This document shows, one piece after another, positions 23,955-33,951 of a stretch of 64,000 nucleotides of DNA. The notes below the pieces were generated by a model. It worked only from the letters and a program-made list of their open reading frames with translations, made no database searches and was not told the DNA's origin. The position numbers were made by a program, and so were the translations under genes. How positions within the stretch are numbered: the first letter of the stretch is position 1; each line of letters opens with the position of its first letter. Origin of the DNA: Paracoccus pantotrophus (GTDB lineage: Bacteria; Pseudomonadota; Alphaproteobacteria; Rhodobacterales; Rhodobacteraceae); NCBI RefSeq assembly GCF_008824185.1, contig NZ_CP044425.1, forward strand, positions 434,001 to 498,000, written 5' to 3'.

Positions 23955-26650
23955 CCAACCCTCCCTTGCTGCGAAAGCGGCAGGCTGAAGGCAAAGCACG
24001 CCCCCTGCCCCGGCTGGCTGTCCAGCCACATCCTGCCGCCCAGATTAACCACGATCTGCCGGCTGATCGGAAGCCCGAGCCCGGTGCCGGGCGGGCGGTT
24101 GCCGGCCTCGCCGCCCTGACGGAACTTGTCGAAGACGGCGGCCTGGTCCGCGGCCGCGACGCCGGGACCGTTGTCGCGCACCATGACCACCAGTTCGTCG
24201 CCCTGATGGCGCAGGGCGACCTCGACCCGGCCGCGGCCCTCGGGGACGAATTTCGCGGCATTCGACAAAAGGTTGACCAGAACCTGCGTCAGCCGGTCGG
24301 GATCGGCCAGCACCATCGGCACCTGCTCGGGCAGGTCCAGCATCACCTCGGCGCCACGCTCGCGGAACAGCTCGGCGGTGGAACGCAGGGCCGCCGCGAT
24401 CAGCGCCTTCATGTCCACGTCGGTATTGTGCCATTCGGCCATGCCGGATTCGATCTTGGCCAGGTCCAGAACCTGGTTGACCAGCCGGCTCAGCCTTTCG
24501 CTTTCCGACAGGATGATGCCCAGGAACTCCTCGCGCTCGGCGGGCTGGATATCGGGCGTGTCCAGCATCAGTTCGGTCAGCGCCCGGATCGAGGTCAGCG
24601 GCGTGCGCAATTCATGCGTGACCGAGGACATGAAATCGTCCTTGAGCTGATCGAGGCTTTTCAGCTTTTCATTGGCGGCGCGCAGCTCGACCGTCGCCTC
24701 CTCAAGCTCGCGGGCATAGGTGCGCACCTGCGAGGCCTCGTCGATGATCTCCAGCACGTCGCCCAGGCTCAGCGGTTCCTCTTGCGCCACCGATTCCACC
24801 ATGACACGGGCCGAGGCGGTGCCGATGGCGCCGGCGATCTGGCGCTCGACCCGCTCCACCAGCCGGGCGTCGGCGGTCAGGCTGTCCAGTGCGGTTCCGG
24901 TCTCGCGCGCGTGGTCGCGAAACAGCGCCTCGGCCCGCGCCGCGCCCAGGAAACGGCCGGCCAGCCGGCGCAGATCCTCGGGCCGCGCCCGGCCGCGCCA
25001 GAAGACCGGCTGCGCCTGGCCGCGCTGGAACACCTCGACGAAAAGCAGCGCCTGGCTGGCCTCGCGGGCCGAGGCGCGGCCCCGAAGCGACAGGCCGACA
25101 TAAAGCCCGATATTGACCAGAAGGCTCCAGAACAGCGAATGGGTCAGCTCGTCAAAGCCGGTCAGCCCGAACAGGCGCTGCGGTGCCAGGAAGGCCAGGC
25201 CGAAGGGACCGTCGAGGAAACCGCCCGGAATCCAGCCCGAACGCGCGACCGAGGGCAGCATCAGGGTATAGGCCCAGACCAGCGAGCCGCCGATCAGCCC
25301 GCCAAGCGCGCCGGCCCTCGTCGCGCCACGCCAATACATGCCGCCCAAGAGCGCCGGGGCGAATTGCGCCACCGCGGCAAAGCTGATCAGCCCGATCGAG
25401 ACCAGCGCATAGGCCTCGCCCGCCACGCGGAAATAAAGATAGCCCAGCAGCAGCACCAGCAGGATCGCGGCCCGGCGGATGTTCAGCAAAAGCTGCGTCA
25501 GATCGCCCCCGGTGCGGGCAAAGCGGCCGCTGCCCAGCAGGGCGGGCATCACCAGGTCGTTGCAGACCATGGTCGAGACCGCGACGGTTTCCACGATGAT
25601 CATGCCCGTCGCCGCCGAAAGCCCGCCCAGATAGGCCAGCAGCGCCAGCCATTCCGCACCCTGCGACAAGGGCAGCGTCAGCACATAGCTTTCCGCCCCC
25701 GCCCCGCCGTCGCCGAAGATCAGCATCCCGCCGATGGCGATGGGCAGCACGAAGATGTTGATCAGCAGCAGATAGGCCGGAAACTGCCACGAGGCGGGCA
25801 GGATGTGCCGCTCGTTCACGCATTCGACCACCATCATCTGAAACTGCCGCGGCAGCAGCAGCACCGACAGCATCGACAGCAGCGTCAGCGTGAACCATTG
25901 CGCGCCCTGGAAGCCCTGGAACCCCTGCCCGCCCAGTTGCAACAACGCGGCGATGTCGGGCTGGGCCTGCGCCCGCGCCCAGATGTCGCCCATGCCGCCG
26001 AAAAGCCCGTAGGTGACGAAGATGCCCACCGCCAGGAAGGCCGCCAGCTTGACCGCCGATTCGAAGGCGATGGCGGCGACCATGCCTTCGTGCCGCTCGG
26101 ACAGGTCCAGGTGGCGGGTGCCGAAGACCACGGCGAAACCGGCCAGCGACAGCGCCATGTAAAGCGTGCCGTCCTGCCACCAGGCCGCATCGGCCGGGCC
26201 GGGGCCGCCGGTCAGCGCCTCGTAGCCGGCCGAGACCGCTTTCAATTGCAAGGCGATATAGGGCAGGATGCCGACAACGGTGATCAGCGTGACCAGCGCC
26301 GCCAGCAGCGGGCTCTTGCCATAGCGGCTGGCGATGAAATCCGCGATCGAGGTGATGCGGTAGCTGCGGGCGATCCGCACCATCTTGCGCAGCACCAGCC
26401 AGGCCAGCAGCATGGCCAGCATCGGCCCCAGATAGATCGGCAGGAACCACACCCCGCCCGAGGCGGCGCGCCCGACGCTGCCGAAATAGGTCCAGGCCGA
26501 GCAATAGACCGCCCAGGACAGCGCATAGACCAGGCTGTTGTCGATCAGCGAGCGGCCCTGGCCGGCGCGGCGGTCGCCATGCGCCGCCACCGCCACCAAG
26601 AGCAGCAGGTAGCCAAAGGAAACCGCAAGGACCAGGGCAGGCTGGATCAT
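23951..26650 (-). CDS. SLC5-type symporter fused to histidine kinase (CrbS/MxtR/CbrA type)
   Basis: An 899-residue sensor kinase with a transporter as input. Residues 1-520 form about thirteen membrane helices of the sodium:solute symporter fold. About 525-645 correspond to the STAC linker. A short coiled coil leads to the kinase core with H-box THELRTPL (His679), N-box LVNLLSNAAKF (about 791-801), G1 DNGPG and G2 GTGLGLPIS. Relatives sense or import acetate or small carboxylates and control acs or carbon use (CrbS in Vibrio, MxtR and CbrA in Pseudomonas). The ligand here is not provable. The start at 26650 is set by an ATGA overlap with the upstream small gene. Confidence 0.9.
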   Translation of the reverse strand: MIQPALVLAVSFGYLLLLVAVAAHGDRRAGQGRSLIDNSLVYALSWAVYCSAWTYFGSVGRAASGGVWFLPIYLGPMLAMLLAWLVLRKMVRIARSYRITSIADFIASRYGKSPLLAALVTLITVVGILPYIALQLKAVSAGYEALTGGPGPADAAWWQDGTLYMALSLAGFAVVFGTRHLDLSERHEGMVAAIAFESAVKLAAFLAVGIFVTYGLFGGMGDIWARAQAQPDIAALLQLGGQGFQGFQGAQWFTLTLLSMLSVLLLPRQFQMMVVECVNERHILPASWQFPAYLLLINIFVLPIAIGGMLIFGDGGAGAESYVLTLPLSQGAEWLALLAYLGGLSAATGMIIVETVAVSTMVCNDLVMPALLGSGRFARTGGDLTQLLLNIRRAAILLVLLLGYLYFRVAGEAYALVSIGLISFAAVAQFAPALLGGMYWRGATRAGALGGLIGGSLVWAYTLMLPSVARSGWIPGGFLDGPFGLAFLAPQRLFGLTGFDELTHSLFWSLLVNIGLYVGLSLRGRASAREASQALLFVEVFQRGQAQPVFWRGRARPEDLRRLAGRFLGAARAEALFRDHARETGTALDSLTADARLVERVERQIAGAIGTASARVMVESVAQEEPLSLGDVLEIIDEASQVRTYARELEEATVELRAANEKLKSLDQLKDDFMSSVTHELRTPLTSIRALTELMLDTPDIQPAEREEFLGIILSESERLSRLVNQVLDLAKIESGMAEWHNTDVDMKALIAAALRSTAELFRERGAEVMLDLPEQVPMVLADPDRLTQVLVNLLSNAAKFVPEGRGRVEVALRHQGDELVVMVRDNGPGVAAADQAAVFDKFRQGGEAGNRPPGTGLGLPISRQIVVNLGGRMWLDSQPGQGACFAFSLPLSQQGRVG

Positions 26651-26892
26651 CCCTCGCGCTCCCCGGCGTCCCGCGGCTCCTTGCCGCCGCGGCCGGTGCG
26701 CGGCGCGCTGACCCAGGCCAGGGCGGCGATCAGCCCGATCCAGATCACGAACAGCGCCACCGGCAGCAGCGGCAGCCCCAGCACCGTCAGCGGCTGGTCC
26801 CAGACCAGCAGCAGCGGGAAATTGAGCAGCAGGAAGCCGGCGCCGCACAGCGCCAGCAGCACCTCGGATCGGGGACCGTCGCGCCGCCTCAT
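26647..26892 (-). CDS. Small two-helix membrane protein of the symporter-kinase operon
   Basis: An 81-residue protein with two hydrophobic helices (LLALCGAGFLLLNFPLLLVW; LPLLPVALFVIWIGLIAALAWV) and charged ends. Both ends are locked by ATGA overlaps with the DUF294 gene upstream and the kinase downstream, which strongly supports it as a real gene. I do not recognise a named family. In size it resembles the small subunits that accompany some sodium:solute symporters, so a subunit of the symporter-kinase is a reasonable guess. Confidence 0.8.
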   Translation of the reverse strand: MRRRDGPRSEVLLALCGAGFLLLNFPLLLVWDQPLTVLGLPLLPVALFVIWIGLIAALAWVSAPRTGRGGKEPRDAGEREG

Positions 26893-28337
26893 AGCAGGTC
26901 CAGCCGGTAATGCTGGCCCAGCCATTGCTTGAAATCGCGCACGATGTTCAGCGAATCGCGCAGGGCCTGGCGATCCAGCCGGCCCAGGTCGGCGGGACGG
27001 ATGCTGTTGTCGGGCGCCTGCCCGCGCGCGATCTGCGCCAGGTTGCCGTCCAGCTTCAGCGCCATCATGCAATGCAGCGCGTCGGTCAGGTCGCGCGCCA
27101 GCCCGGCATCGATGCGCCCCGCCGCCGCCAGCGCCTGCAAGCGGGCGCGGGTGCCGGTCGCAGCGATGCCATATTCCAGCGCCAGGGCGCGGGTGCCATG
27201 CACGACCGGGAAGATGCCCAGCTTCTTGAGGTCGATCTCGGCCGCCTCGGGTCCGCGCATCCCCGGCAGGCGACGCCACCAGCCGCCCTCGGCGCCGCTG
27301 TCGAACTGCCGGATCGCGGCGGCGAAGCGGGCATGGAAACTGTCGCTGCCGGTCAGGATGCGCCGCAACCGGTCCCGCAGCGCGACCAAGAGCCCTTCGT
27401 CGCCCGCCACCGCCGCGGCATCGAGAAAGATCGCCAGGTTCATCGGCCCCTCGGCATCGCCGCCATGGACCCAGTCGCGGATGGTGTCGCCGAAGCCCTG
27501 CACGCTTTGGCACCACAGCGGCCGGCTCAGCATGATGCCGCCCGGACAGGGCGGATAGCCGAAGGAGATCAAAGCCTCGGTAAAGGCCTGCGTCACCCGG
27601 TCGAGCCCGTCGAAGCTGAAATCGTCGCGCAGGATCAGGGCGTTGTCCTGGTCGGTGCGGATGATTTGTTCCGACCGCCCCTCGCTGCCCATGACGATCA
27701 GGCAGCTGTTGTCGCGCAGCGCCTGCGGCGCCAGCAGCTGCCACAGCCGGCGAAAGATCTGCCGGTTCAGCCCGCCGACCAGCCCGGCGATGACCTCGAT
27801 TCGCACGCCGTCCTCGTGCAGGGCGCGGATCAGCACCTCGACCTGGGCGGCGGGCCGGGCCAGTTCGGCCGGGCTGGTCGCCCGCGCGATCTCGGCCGCG
27901 ACCAGGTGCGACTGGTTGGCCAGGAAGCCCATCAGGTCCAGCTGGCTGAGAATGCCGGCAACCGCGTCGCCCTCGCGCACCAGCACGCGGTGGATGCGGT
28001 GGCGCAGCATCAGCGTCATCGCGTCGAAAAGGTCGTCGTCGATCGAGACGGAAAAGGGCGTGAAGCTGGTGAAGTCGCGCACCTTCAGCGCCTCGGGGGG
28101 CGTCTCGCGCAGGATCGCCTGCACCAGGTTGGTGGTGGTGAAGATGCCCAGGCGCGTGCCGTCCCGCACCAGCGCATCGGTGATGCCGCGCGCCGCGAGT
28201 TCGCGGCACAGCGTCAGCAGGTCGGTTTCGGCATCGACGAAATGCGGCTTGCGCAGGATGGCGTCGCCCACCCGCGCGGTAACCAGCGTCACCATCTCGC
28301 GCTGCTCGTGGCGCTGCGCGCGCTCGACGGCCGTCAT
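26889..28337 (-). CDS. CBS-pair / DUF294 putative nucleotidyltransferase
   Basis: A 482-residue cytosolic protein. Two CBS domains (about 35-155; LVRDGTRLGIFTTTNL and LVREGDAVAGILSQLDL) probably bind an adenine nucleotide. A DUF294 nucleotidyltransferase domain follows, with VMGSEGRSEQ and TDQDNALIL (the G-S...D-x-D/N core of GlnD-like enzymes), then a helical DUF294 C-terminal domain. It is the first gene of the five-gene operon. The start is taken at ATG 28337 (GGAAGG upstream) rather than the TTG at 28373. This family repeatedly sits with CrbS-like kinases and DnaQ-like exonucleases in gammaproteobacteria, as I recall. Its target is unknown. Confidence 0.87.
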   Translation of the reverse strand: MTAVERAQRHEQREMVTLVTARVGDAILRKPHFVDAETDLLTLCRELAARGITDALVRDGTRLGIFTTTNLVQAILRETPPEALKVRDFTSFTPFSVSIDDDLFDAMTLMLRHRIHRVLVREGDAVAGILSQLDLMGFLANQSHLVAAEIARATSPAELARPAAQVEVLIRALHEDGVRIEVIAGLVGGLNRQIFRRLWQLLAPQALRDNSCLIVMGSEGRSEQIIRTDQDNALILRDDFSFDGLDRVTQAFTEALISFGYPPCPGGIMLSRPLWCQSVQGFGDTIRDWVHGGDAEGPMNLAIFLDAAAVAGDEGLLVALRDRLRRILTGSDSFHARFAAAIRQFDSGAEGGWWRRLPGMRGPEAAEIDLKKLGIFPVVHGTRALALEYGIAATGTRARLQALAAAGRIDAGLARDLTDALHCMMALKLDGNLAQIARGQAPDNSIRPADLGRLDRQALRDSLNIVRDFKQWLGQHYRLDLL

Positions 28338-28436
28338 CGCCGGCCTTCCCGCCGCCCGGCCAACAGACACCAAGCCACCGCTTCAGAGGAATCGCGCATG
28401 GATTCTCTGCCCCCTCCCAACCTTGAAACCGCACCA

Positions 28437-28461
28437 GGCGCAACCTTTTCAAGGCTGCGCC
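28437..28461 (-). terminator. Hairpin between MHS transporter and DUF294 operon
   Basis: GGCGCAACCTT-TTC-AAGGCTGCGCC: an 11-bp stem with one A.C mismatch and a 3-nt loop, about 100 bp after the transporter stop and 100 bp before the DUF294 start. It likely separates the two transcription units, although no U-run follows. Nothing else is seen in this 227-bp gap. Confidence 0.45.
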
Positions 28462-28564
28462 CGGCGCCATACCGGCCTTCCTCCTGCTCGCAATACCTTG
28501 ATAAGCCTAAGCCCAGGGCTTGCACAACATCCTTGCCGCGGGTGGGGGTGCGGAAGGGCCGCGA

Positions 28565-29890
28565 TCAGGGGTCGACGGCGCGGAACTCCAGCTTGCCCGA
28601 AAGCAGGATGGCAACGGTCGAGCAGACCGCGCCCGACAGCAGATAAAGCCCCGCGGCGGGCAATCCCAGCCAGGTGGACAGCAACAGCGCGGTCAGCGGC
28701 GCAAAGCCCGCGCCGAACATCCAGGCCAGGTCCGAGACGATGGCCGAGCCGGTATAGCGGTTGCGCGCCTCGAACAGCGAGGCCACCGCGCCCGAGCTTT
28801 GCCCGAAGCTGAGGCCGAGGATGAAGAAGCCGACGATCATGTAGACCAGCTCGCCGGTCTGGCCGCCGGACAGCAGCAGCGGCGCCAGCGCGGCAAAGCC
28901 GCCGATCAGCAGCGCGCCCACCAGCAGCAGGTTGCGCCGGCCGAAGCGGTCGGCCAGCCAGCCCGACAGCAGGATGGCCAGGATGCCGCCGGTCGCCGCC
29001 ACCGCCTCGATGATCAGGAAGCTCAGCAGCGTCTCGTCGGTGTAAAGATAGATCCAGGACAGCGGATAGACCGTGACCATGTGGAACATGGCAAAGCTGG
29101 CCAGGGGCACGAAGATACCGATCAGGATCGCGCCGCCGTCCTCGCGCAGGGTCTTGCCGATGCGGGTCGGCTGAAGTTCGCGCGATTCGAACAGCTCGGC
29201 GAATTCCTCGGTCGCGACGATGCGCAGCCGCGCGAACAGCGCCACGACATTGACCGAGAAGGCGACGAAGAACGGATAGCGCCAGCCCCAGTCCAGGAAA
29301 TCCTGCGCCGTCAGGTTGGCCGCCAGATAGGCGAACAGCAGGCTGGCCACGATCAGCCCGATGGGTGCGCCCAGCTGCGGCACCATGGCGTAAAAGCCGC
29401 GGCGATGGCGCGGCGCGGTCAGCGCCAGCAGCGAGGGCATGCCGTCCCAGGCGCCGCCCAGGGCCAGCCCCTGCGCGATACGCAGCACGGCCAGGATGGC
29501 CACGGCCCAGCCGCCGACGTTCTCGTAGCTGGGGATGAGGCCCATGGCGACGGTCGCGGTCCCCATCAGGAACAGCGCCGCGGTCAGCTTGGTCACGCGG
29601 CCGTGGCGGCGGTCGATGCTCATGAACAGCACGCTGCCCAGCGGTCGGGCGACGAAGGCCAGCGCCAGCAGCGCGAAGGACAAGAGCGTCCCGGTCAGCG
29701 GATCGGCAAAGGGAAAGATCCGCTGCGGAAAGACGATCACCGAGGCGATGGCGAAGACGAAGAAATCGAAGAATTCCGAGGTGCGCCCGATGATGACGCC
29801 CACCGCGACATCCGAGGGCGAAACCCGGTGGCGGCCATGCGAGGACGGGGCGGCCGATTGCACGGCGGGCGTGGAGGAGGTGGTGCTCAT
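28565..29890 (-). CDS. MFS transporter, metabolite:H+ symporter (MHS) type
   Basis: A 441-residue, twelve-helix major facilitator. GVIIGRTSEFFDFFVFAIAS at the first helix, a GxxxDRxGRR-like loop (MSIDRRHGRVTK) after helix 2 and ADRFGRRNLLLVG after helix 8 match the MHS subfamily (shikimate, citrate, alpha-ketoglutarate, proline/betaine carriers). The substrate is not predictable. The start at 29890 skips 16 open-frame residues; its ribosome site is weak. It is divergent from the quinol oxidase operon and shares its 217-bp upstream region, including a perfect FNR box, so oxygen control of both is possible. Confidence 0.85.
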   Translation of the reverse strand: MSTTSSTPAVQSAAPSSHGRHRVSPSDVAVGVIIGRTSEFFDFFVFAIASVIVFPQRIFPFADPLTGTLLSFALLALAFVARPLGSVLFMSIDRRHGRVTKLTAALFLMGTATVAMGLIPSYENVGGWAVAILAVLRIAQGLALGGAWDGMPSLLALTAPRHRRGFYAMVPQLGAPIGLIVASLLFAYLAANLTAQDFLDWGWRYPFFVAFSVNVVALFARLRIVATEEFAELFESRELQPTRIGKTLREDGGAILIGIFVPLASFAMFHMVTVYPLSWIYLYTDETLLSFLIIEAVAATGGILAILLSGWLADRFGRRNLLLVGALLIGGFAALAPLLLSGGQTGELVYMIVGFFILGLSFGQSSGAVASLFEARNRYTGSAIVSDLAWMFGAGFAPLTALLLSTWLGLPAAGLYLLSGAVCSTVAILLSGKLEFRAVDP

Positions 29891-30016
29891 GTGTCGAGGA
29901 ATCCGATGCGATGCAGATTCGTGCCGGGCACGGGCCAACCCGCCGCGGCGTTTCCGGCCTCATAGCTGCCGCAAGCCAAAACTGAACTGTATAGGACAAA
30001 ACGTCGCATGGCGGAT

Positions 30017-30030
30017 TTGATCTAGATCAA
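30017..30030. promoter_or_regulatory. Perfect FNR/FnrP box between MHS transporter and cyoA
   Basis: TTGATCTAGATCAA is an exact TTGAT-N4-ATCAA palindrome. It ends 77 bp before cyoA and begins 126 bp before the transporter start. FNR-type regulators bind this sequence under low oxygen. In Paracoccus the FnrP protein is reported to act on terminal oxidase genes, so repression or activation of the quinol oxidase is expected. Confidence 0.85.
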
Positions 30031-30107
30031 GGTAATTCGCCCCGTGCCATGTCGCGCCCCGCGACTCAGCCCTCCGTTCCCGTCGCTCACCGACATCGGG
30101 TAGTCCA

Positions 30108-31310
30108 ATGACCTACATAAGAAAATTCGCCCGCCTGCCCTGGCTTGCCTTGCTGATTCCGCTTGCCGCCTGCAAGGCCGAGGTGCTGGCGCCCGCCGGG
30201 GACGTGGCCGCGCGGCAGCGCGACCTGCTGGTGATCTCGACCCTGCTGATGCTGCTGATCATCGTGCCGGTGATGGTGCTGACCGTGATCTTTGCCCGCC
30301 GCTATCGCGAAAGGAACAAGGACGCCGACTATCGCCCGGACTGGGATCATTCGACCAAGCTGGAATTCGTCATCTGGGCCGCGCCGCTTCTGATCATCAT
30401 CACCCTGGGCGCGCTGACCTGGGTCGGCACGCATCTGCTGGATCCCTATCGGCCGCTGGACCGCATCAGCGCCGACCGCCCGCTGACCGAGGCGCATGAG
30501 CCGCTGCCGGTGCAGGTGGTGGCGATGGACTGGAAATGGCTGTTCATCTATCCCGAGCAGGGCATCGCCTCGGTCAACGAGCTGGCCGTGCCGGTGGATC
30601 GCCCGGTCGCGTTCACGCTGACCTCGACCTCGGTGATGAACGCCTTCTACATCCCCGCGATGGCCGGCATGATCTATGCCATGCCGGGGATGGAGACCAA
30701 GCTGAACGGCGTCTTCAACCATCCCGGCGAATACAAGGGCATCGCCTCGCATTATTCGGGACACGGCTTCTCGGGGATGCATTTCAAGGCGCATGCCACC
30801 GACGAGGCCGGCTTCGACGCCTGGGTCGAAAAGGCGCGGGCCACCGGCGGCACGCTGGACCGCCCGCGCTACCTGGAACTGGAGGCGCCCAGCGAGAACG
30901 TGCCGCCGATGTCCTTTGCCGAGGTCGACCCGCAGCTGTTCCAGCGCATCGTCAACATGTGCGTCGAGCCGGGCAAGATCTGCATGGCCGAGATGATGGC
31001 GCTGGACGCGCAGGGCGGCACCGGGCTGGCCGGTACGATGAACGTGACGGCCCTGACCTATGACAAGCATCAGCGCCGCGGCACCCGCGCGCCGGTGCTG
31101 GGCTGGGAACCCTTCCAGGTCGCCTCGTTCTGCACGCCCGAGGATTCGGCGCTGATGTTCGGCCAATCGCCCGAGCTGGCCCGCACGCCGCTGGACACGG
31201 CCCCGCTGCGCGGCCATGCGCTGGTGCCGCCGAAAGGGCCCTTCGCCCCCTCGCAAGACAATGCCGTCACGCTGCTGGACCCCGCCGAGGGCCGGGCGCG
31301 GAACTTCTGA
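30108..31310 (+). CDS. cyoA: Quinol oxidase subunit II
   Basis: Subunit II of a haem-copper ubiquinol oxidase (qoxA in Paracoccus usage), 400 residues. It starts with a lipoprotein signal ending in LIPLAAC. Two membrane helices follow ([20 protein letters not shown] and [20 protein letters not shown]), then the periplasmic cupredoxin domain. The Cu-A ligands of cytochrome c oxidases are absent: the loop reads [12 protein letters not shown] instead of a C-x-E-x-C motif, as expected for a quinol-using enzyme. The C-terminus is long, extended by about 70 residues after the [14 protein letters not shown] region. First gene of cyoABCD-surf1, with an FNR box upstream. Confidence 0.94.
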   Translation: MTYIRKFARLPWLALLIPLAACKAEVLAPAGDVAARQRDLLVISTLLMLLIIVPVMVLTVIFARRYRERNKDADYRPDWDHSTKLEFVIWAAPLLIIITLGALTWVGTHLLDPYRPLDRISADRPLTEAHEPLPVQVVAMDWKWLFIYPEQGIASVNELAVPVDRPVAFTLTSTSVMNAFYIPAMAGMIYAMPGMETKLNGVFNHPGEYKGIASHYSGHGFSGMHFKAHATDEAGFDAWVEKARATGGTLDRPRYLELEAPSENVPPMSFAEVDPQLFQRIVNMCVEPGKICMAEMMALDAQGGTGLAGTMNVTALTYDKHQRRGTRAPVLGWEPFQVASFCTPEDSALMFGQSPELARTPLDTAPLRGHALVPPKGPFAPSQDNAVTLLDPAEGRARNF

Positions 31311-31323
31311 TCGGACGCAAAGC

Positions 31324-33330
31324 ATGGCTACCTTTTCCAACGAGACCACCTTTCTTCTGGGCCGGCTGAACTGGGACGCGATCCCGAAGGAGCCGATCGT
31401 CTGGGCCACCTTCGTCGTCGTCGCCCTGGGCGGCATCGCGCTGCTGGCCGCGCTGACGAAATACCGGCTCTGGGGCTGGCTCTGGCGCGAATGGTTCACC
31501 TCGGTCGATCACAAGAAGATCGGCATCATGTATATCGTGCTGGCGCTGGTCATGTTCCTGCGCGGCTTTGCCGATGCGGTCATGATGCGGCTGCAGCAGG
31601 TCTGGGCCTTCGGCGGCTCCGAGGGCTACCTGAACGCGCATCACTACGACCAGATCTTCACGGCCCATGGCGTGATCATGATCTTCTTCGTGGCGATGCC
31701 CTTCATCACCGGGCTGATGAACTATATCGTGCCGCTGCAGATCGGCGCGCGCGACGTGTCCTTCCCCTTCCTCAACAATTTCTCGTTCTGGATGACGGTG
31801 GGGGGTGCGGTCATCACCATGGCCTCGCTGTTTCTGGGCGAGTTCGCGCAGACCGGCTGGCTGGCCTTTCCGCCGCTGTCGGGTATCGGCTACAGCCCCT
31901 GGGTCGGGGTGGACTATTACATCTGGGGGTTGCAGGTCGCCGGCGTCGGCACCACGCTGTCGGGGATCAACCTGCTGGTGACGATCCTGAAGATGCGGGC
32001 GCCGGGCATGACCATGATGCGGATGCCGGTCTTCACCTGGACCTCGTTCTGCGCCAACATCCTGATCGTCGCCTCGTTCCCGGTGCTGACCATGACGCTG
32101 ATCCTGCTGACGCTGGACCGCTATGTCGGCACCAATTTCTTCACCAACGACCTTGGCGGCAATCCGATGATGTATATCAACCTCATCTGGATCTGGGGCC
32201 ACCCCGAGGTCTATATCCTGATCCTGCCGCTGTTCGGCGTGTTTTCCGAGGTCACCTCGACCTTCTCGGGCAAGCGGCTGTTCGGCTATTCCTCGATGGT
32301 CTACGCGACCGTCTGCATCACGGTGCTGTCCTATCTGGTCTGGCTGCACCATTTCTTCACCATGGGCTCGGGCGCTTCGGTGAACTCGTTCTTCGGGATC
32401 ACCACGATGATCATCTCGATCCCGACCGGGGCCAAGCTCTTCAACTGGCTGTTCACCATGTATCGCGGCCGCATCCGCTATGAGCTGCCGATGATGTGGA
32501 CCATCGCCTTCATGCTGACCTTCGTGATCGGCGGCATGACGGGCGTGCTGCTGGCGGTGCCTCCGGCGGATTTCGTGCTGCACAACTCGCTGTTCCTGAT
32601 CGCGCATTTCCACAACGTGATCATCGGCGGCGTGCTGTTCGGCCTGTTCGCGGCCATCAACTTCTGGTGGCCCAAAGCCTTCGGCTTCAAGCTGGACGTG
32701 TTCTGGGGCAAGGTCTCGTTCTGGTTCTGGGTCGTGGGCTTCTGGGTGGCCTTCATGCCGCTTTACATCCTGGGCCTGATGGGCGTCACGCGGCGGCTGC
32801 GCGTCTTCGACGACCCGGACCTGCGGATCTGGTTCGCCATCGCCGCCTTCGGCGCGGTGCTGATCGCCTGCGGCATCGCGGCCATGTTCGTGCAGTTCGG
32901 CGTCTCGATCCTGCGCCGCAACCGGCCGGACTATCGCGACGTCAGCGGCGATCCCTGGGACGGGCGCACGCTGGAATGGGCGACCTCCTCGCCGCCCCCG
33001 GCCTATAACTTCGCCTTCAGCCCGATCTCGCACGGGCTGGACAGCTGGTGGGAGATGAAGCAGCAGGGCGCCGTGCGTCCGACCGGGGGCTACATGCCGA
33101 TCCACATGCCCAAGAACACCGGCGCCGGCGTGATCCTGGCCGCGCTGGCCACGGTCTGCGGCATGGCGCTGGTCTGGTATGTCTGGTGGCTGGCGGCCCT
33201 GAGCTTCCTGGGCATCATCGCCGTGTCGATCGCCCATACCTTCAACTACGACCGCGACTATTACATCCCCGTCTCGGACATCGAGGCGACCGAGGATGCC
33301 CGGACGCGCCAGCTTGCGCAGGGGGTTTGA
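31324..33330 (+). CDS. cyoB: Quinol oxidase subunit I
   Basis: Catalytic subunit of the proton-pumping quinol oxidase, 668 residues with about fifteen helices. Visible are the low-spin haem region ([12 protein letters not shown]), the Cu-B/cross-link motif [12 protein letters not shown] with its His-Tyr pair, HH in WLHHFFTMG for Cu-B, and HFHNVIIGG carrying the two haem ligands. The N-terminal [15 protein letters not shown] is typical of CyoB. The start is set at ATG 31324, 13 bp after cyoA, inside a longer open frame. Confidence 0.96.
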   Translation: MATFSNETTFLLGRLNWDAIPKEPIVWATFVVVALGGIALLAALTKYRLWGWLWREWFTSVDHKKIGIMYIVLALVMFLRGFADAVMMRLQQVWAFGGSEGYLNAHHYDQIFTAHGVIMIFFVAMPFITGLMNYIVPLQIGARDVSFPFLNNFSFWMTVGGAVITMASLFLGEFAQTGWLAFPPLSGIGYSPWVGVDYYIWGLQVAGVGTTLSGINLLVTILKMRAPGMTMMRMPVFTWTSFCANILIVASFPVLTMTLILLTLDRYVGTNFFTNDLGGNPMMYINLIWIWGHPEVYILILPLFGVFSEVTSTFSGKRLFGYSSMVYATVCITVLSYLVWLHHFFTMGSGASVNSFFGITTMIISIPTGAKLFNWLFTMYRGRIRYELPMMWTIAFMLTFVIGGMTGVLLAVPPADFVLHNSLFLIAHFHNVIIGGVLFGLFAAINFWWPKAFGFKLDVFWGKVSFWFWVVGFWVAFMPLYILGLMGVTRRLRVFDDPDLRIWFAIAAFGAVLIACGIAAMFVQFGVSILRRNRPDYRDVSGDPWDGRTLEWATSSPPPAYNFAFSPISHGLDSWWEMKQQGAVRPTGGYMPIHMPKNTGAGVILAALATVCGMALVWYVWWLAALSFLGIIAVSIAHTFNYDRDYYIPVSDIEATEDARTRQLAQGV

Positions 33331-33333
33331 GAG

Positions 33334-33951
33334 ATGAGCCACGCGACAACCGACACCATGCGCCAATACTGGGAGCTTGAGCCCCATCACCACCCCGAGG
33401 GCGCCTCGACCAGCCTAGGCTTCTGGGTCTACCTGATGAGCGACTGCCTGATGTTCGCGGTGCTCTTCGCGGTCTATGGCGTGCTGGGCACCAGCTTCGC
33501 CGCCGGGCCGGGACCGAAGGACCTGTTCGACCTGGAACTGGTGGCGGTCAACACCGCCATGCTGCTGCTGTCCTCGATCACCTTCGGCTTCGCCATGCTG
33601 GCCATGGGCAAGGGCGACCAGCGCGGCACGCTGCGCTGGCTGGCGGTGACGCTGTTCTTCGGCCTGTGCTTCCTGGCCATCGAGCTTTACGAGTTCCACC
33701 ACCTGATCCATATCGGCGCCGGGCCGCAGCGGTCCGGGTTCCTGTCGGCCTTTTTCACGCTTGTCGGCACGCATGGGCTGCATGTCACCTTCGGCTCGAT
33801 CTGGCTGGTGACGCTGATGGTGCAGATCACCCGGACCGGGCTGATCCCGGCGAACCAGCGCCGCATGGTCTGCCTGTCGATGTTCTGGCATTTCCTCGAC
33901 GTCATCTGGATCGGCGTCTTTACCTTCGTCTATCTGCTGGGGATGATCTGA
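33334..33951 (+). CDS. cyoC: Quinol oxidase subunit III
   Basis: A 205-residue, five-helix subunit III of the haem-copper oxidase. GFWVYLMSDCLMFAVLFAVYGVL, a glutamate-containing helix (FFGLCFLAIELYEFHHLI), GTHGLHVTFGSIWL and FWHFLDVIWIGVFTFVYLLG are the family signatures. It begins 3 bp after cyoB, and its stop overlaps the cyoD start by one base (TGATG). It has a conserved role in stability and proton uptake, not in redox chemistry. Confidence 0.95.
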   Translation: MSHATTDTMRQYWELEPHHHPEGASTSLGFWVYLMSDCLMFAVLFAVYGVLGTSFAAGPGPKDLFDLELVAVNTAMLLLSSITFGFAMLAMGKGDQRGTLRWLAVTLFFGLCFLAIELYEFHHLIHIGAGPQRSGFLSAFFTLVGTHGLHVTFGSIWLVTLMVQITRTGLIPANQRRMVCLSMFWHFLDVIWIGVFTFVYLLGMI

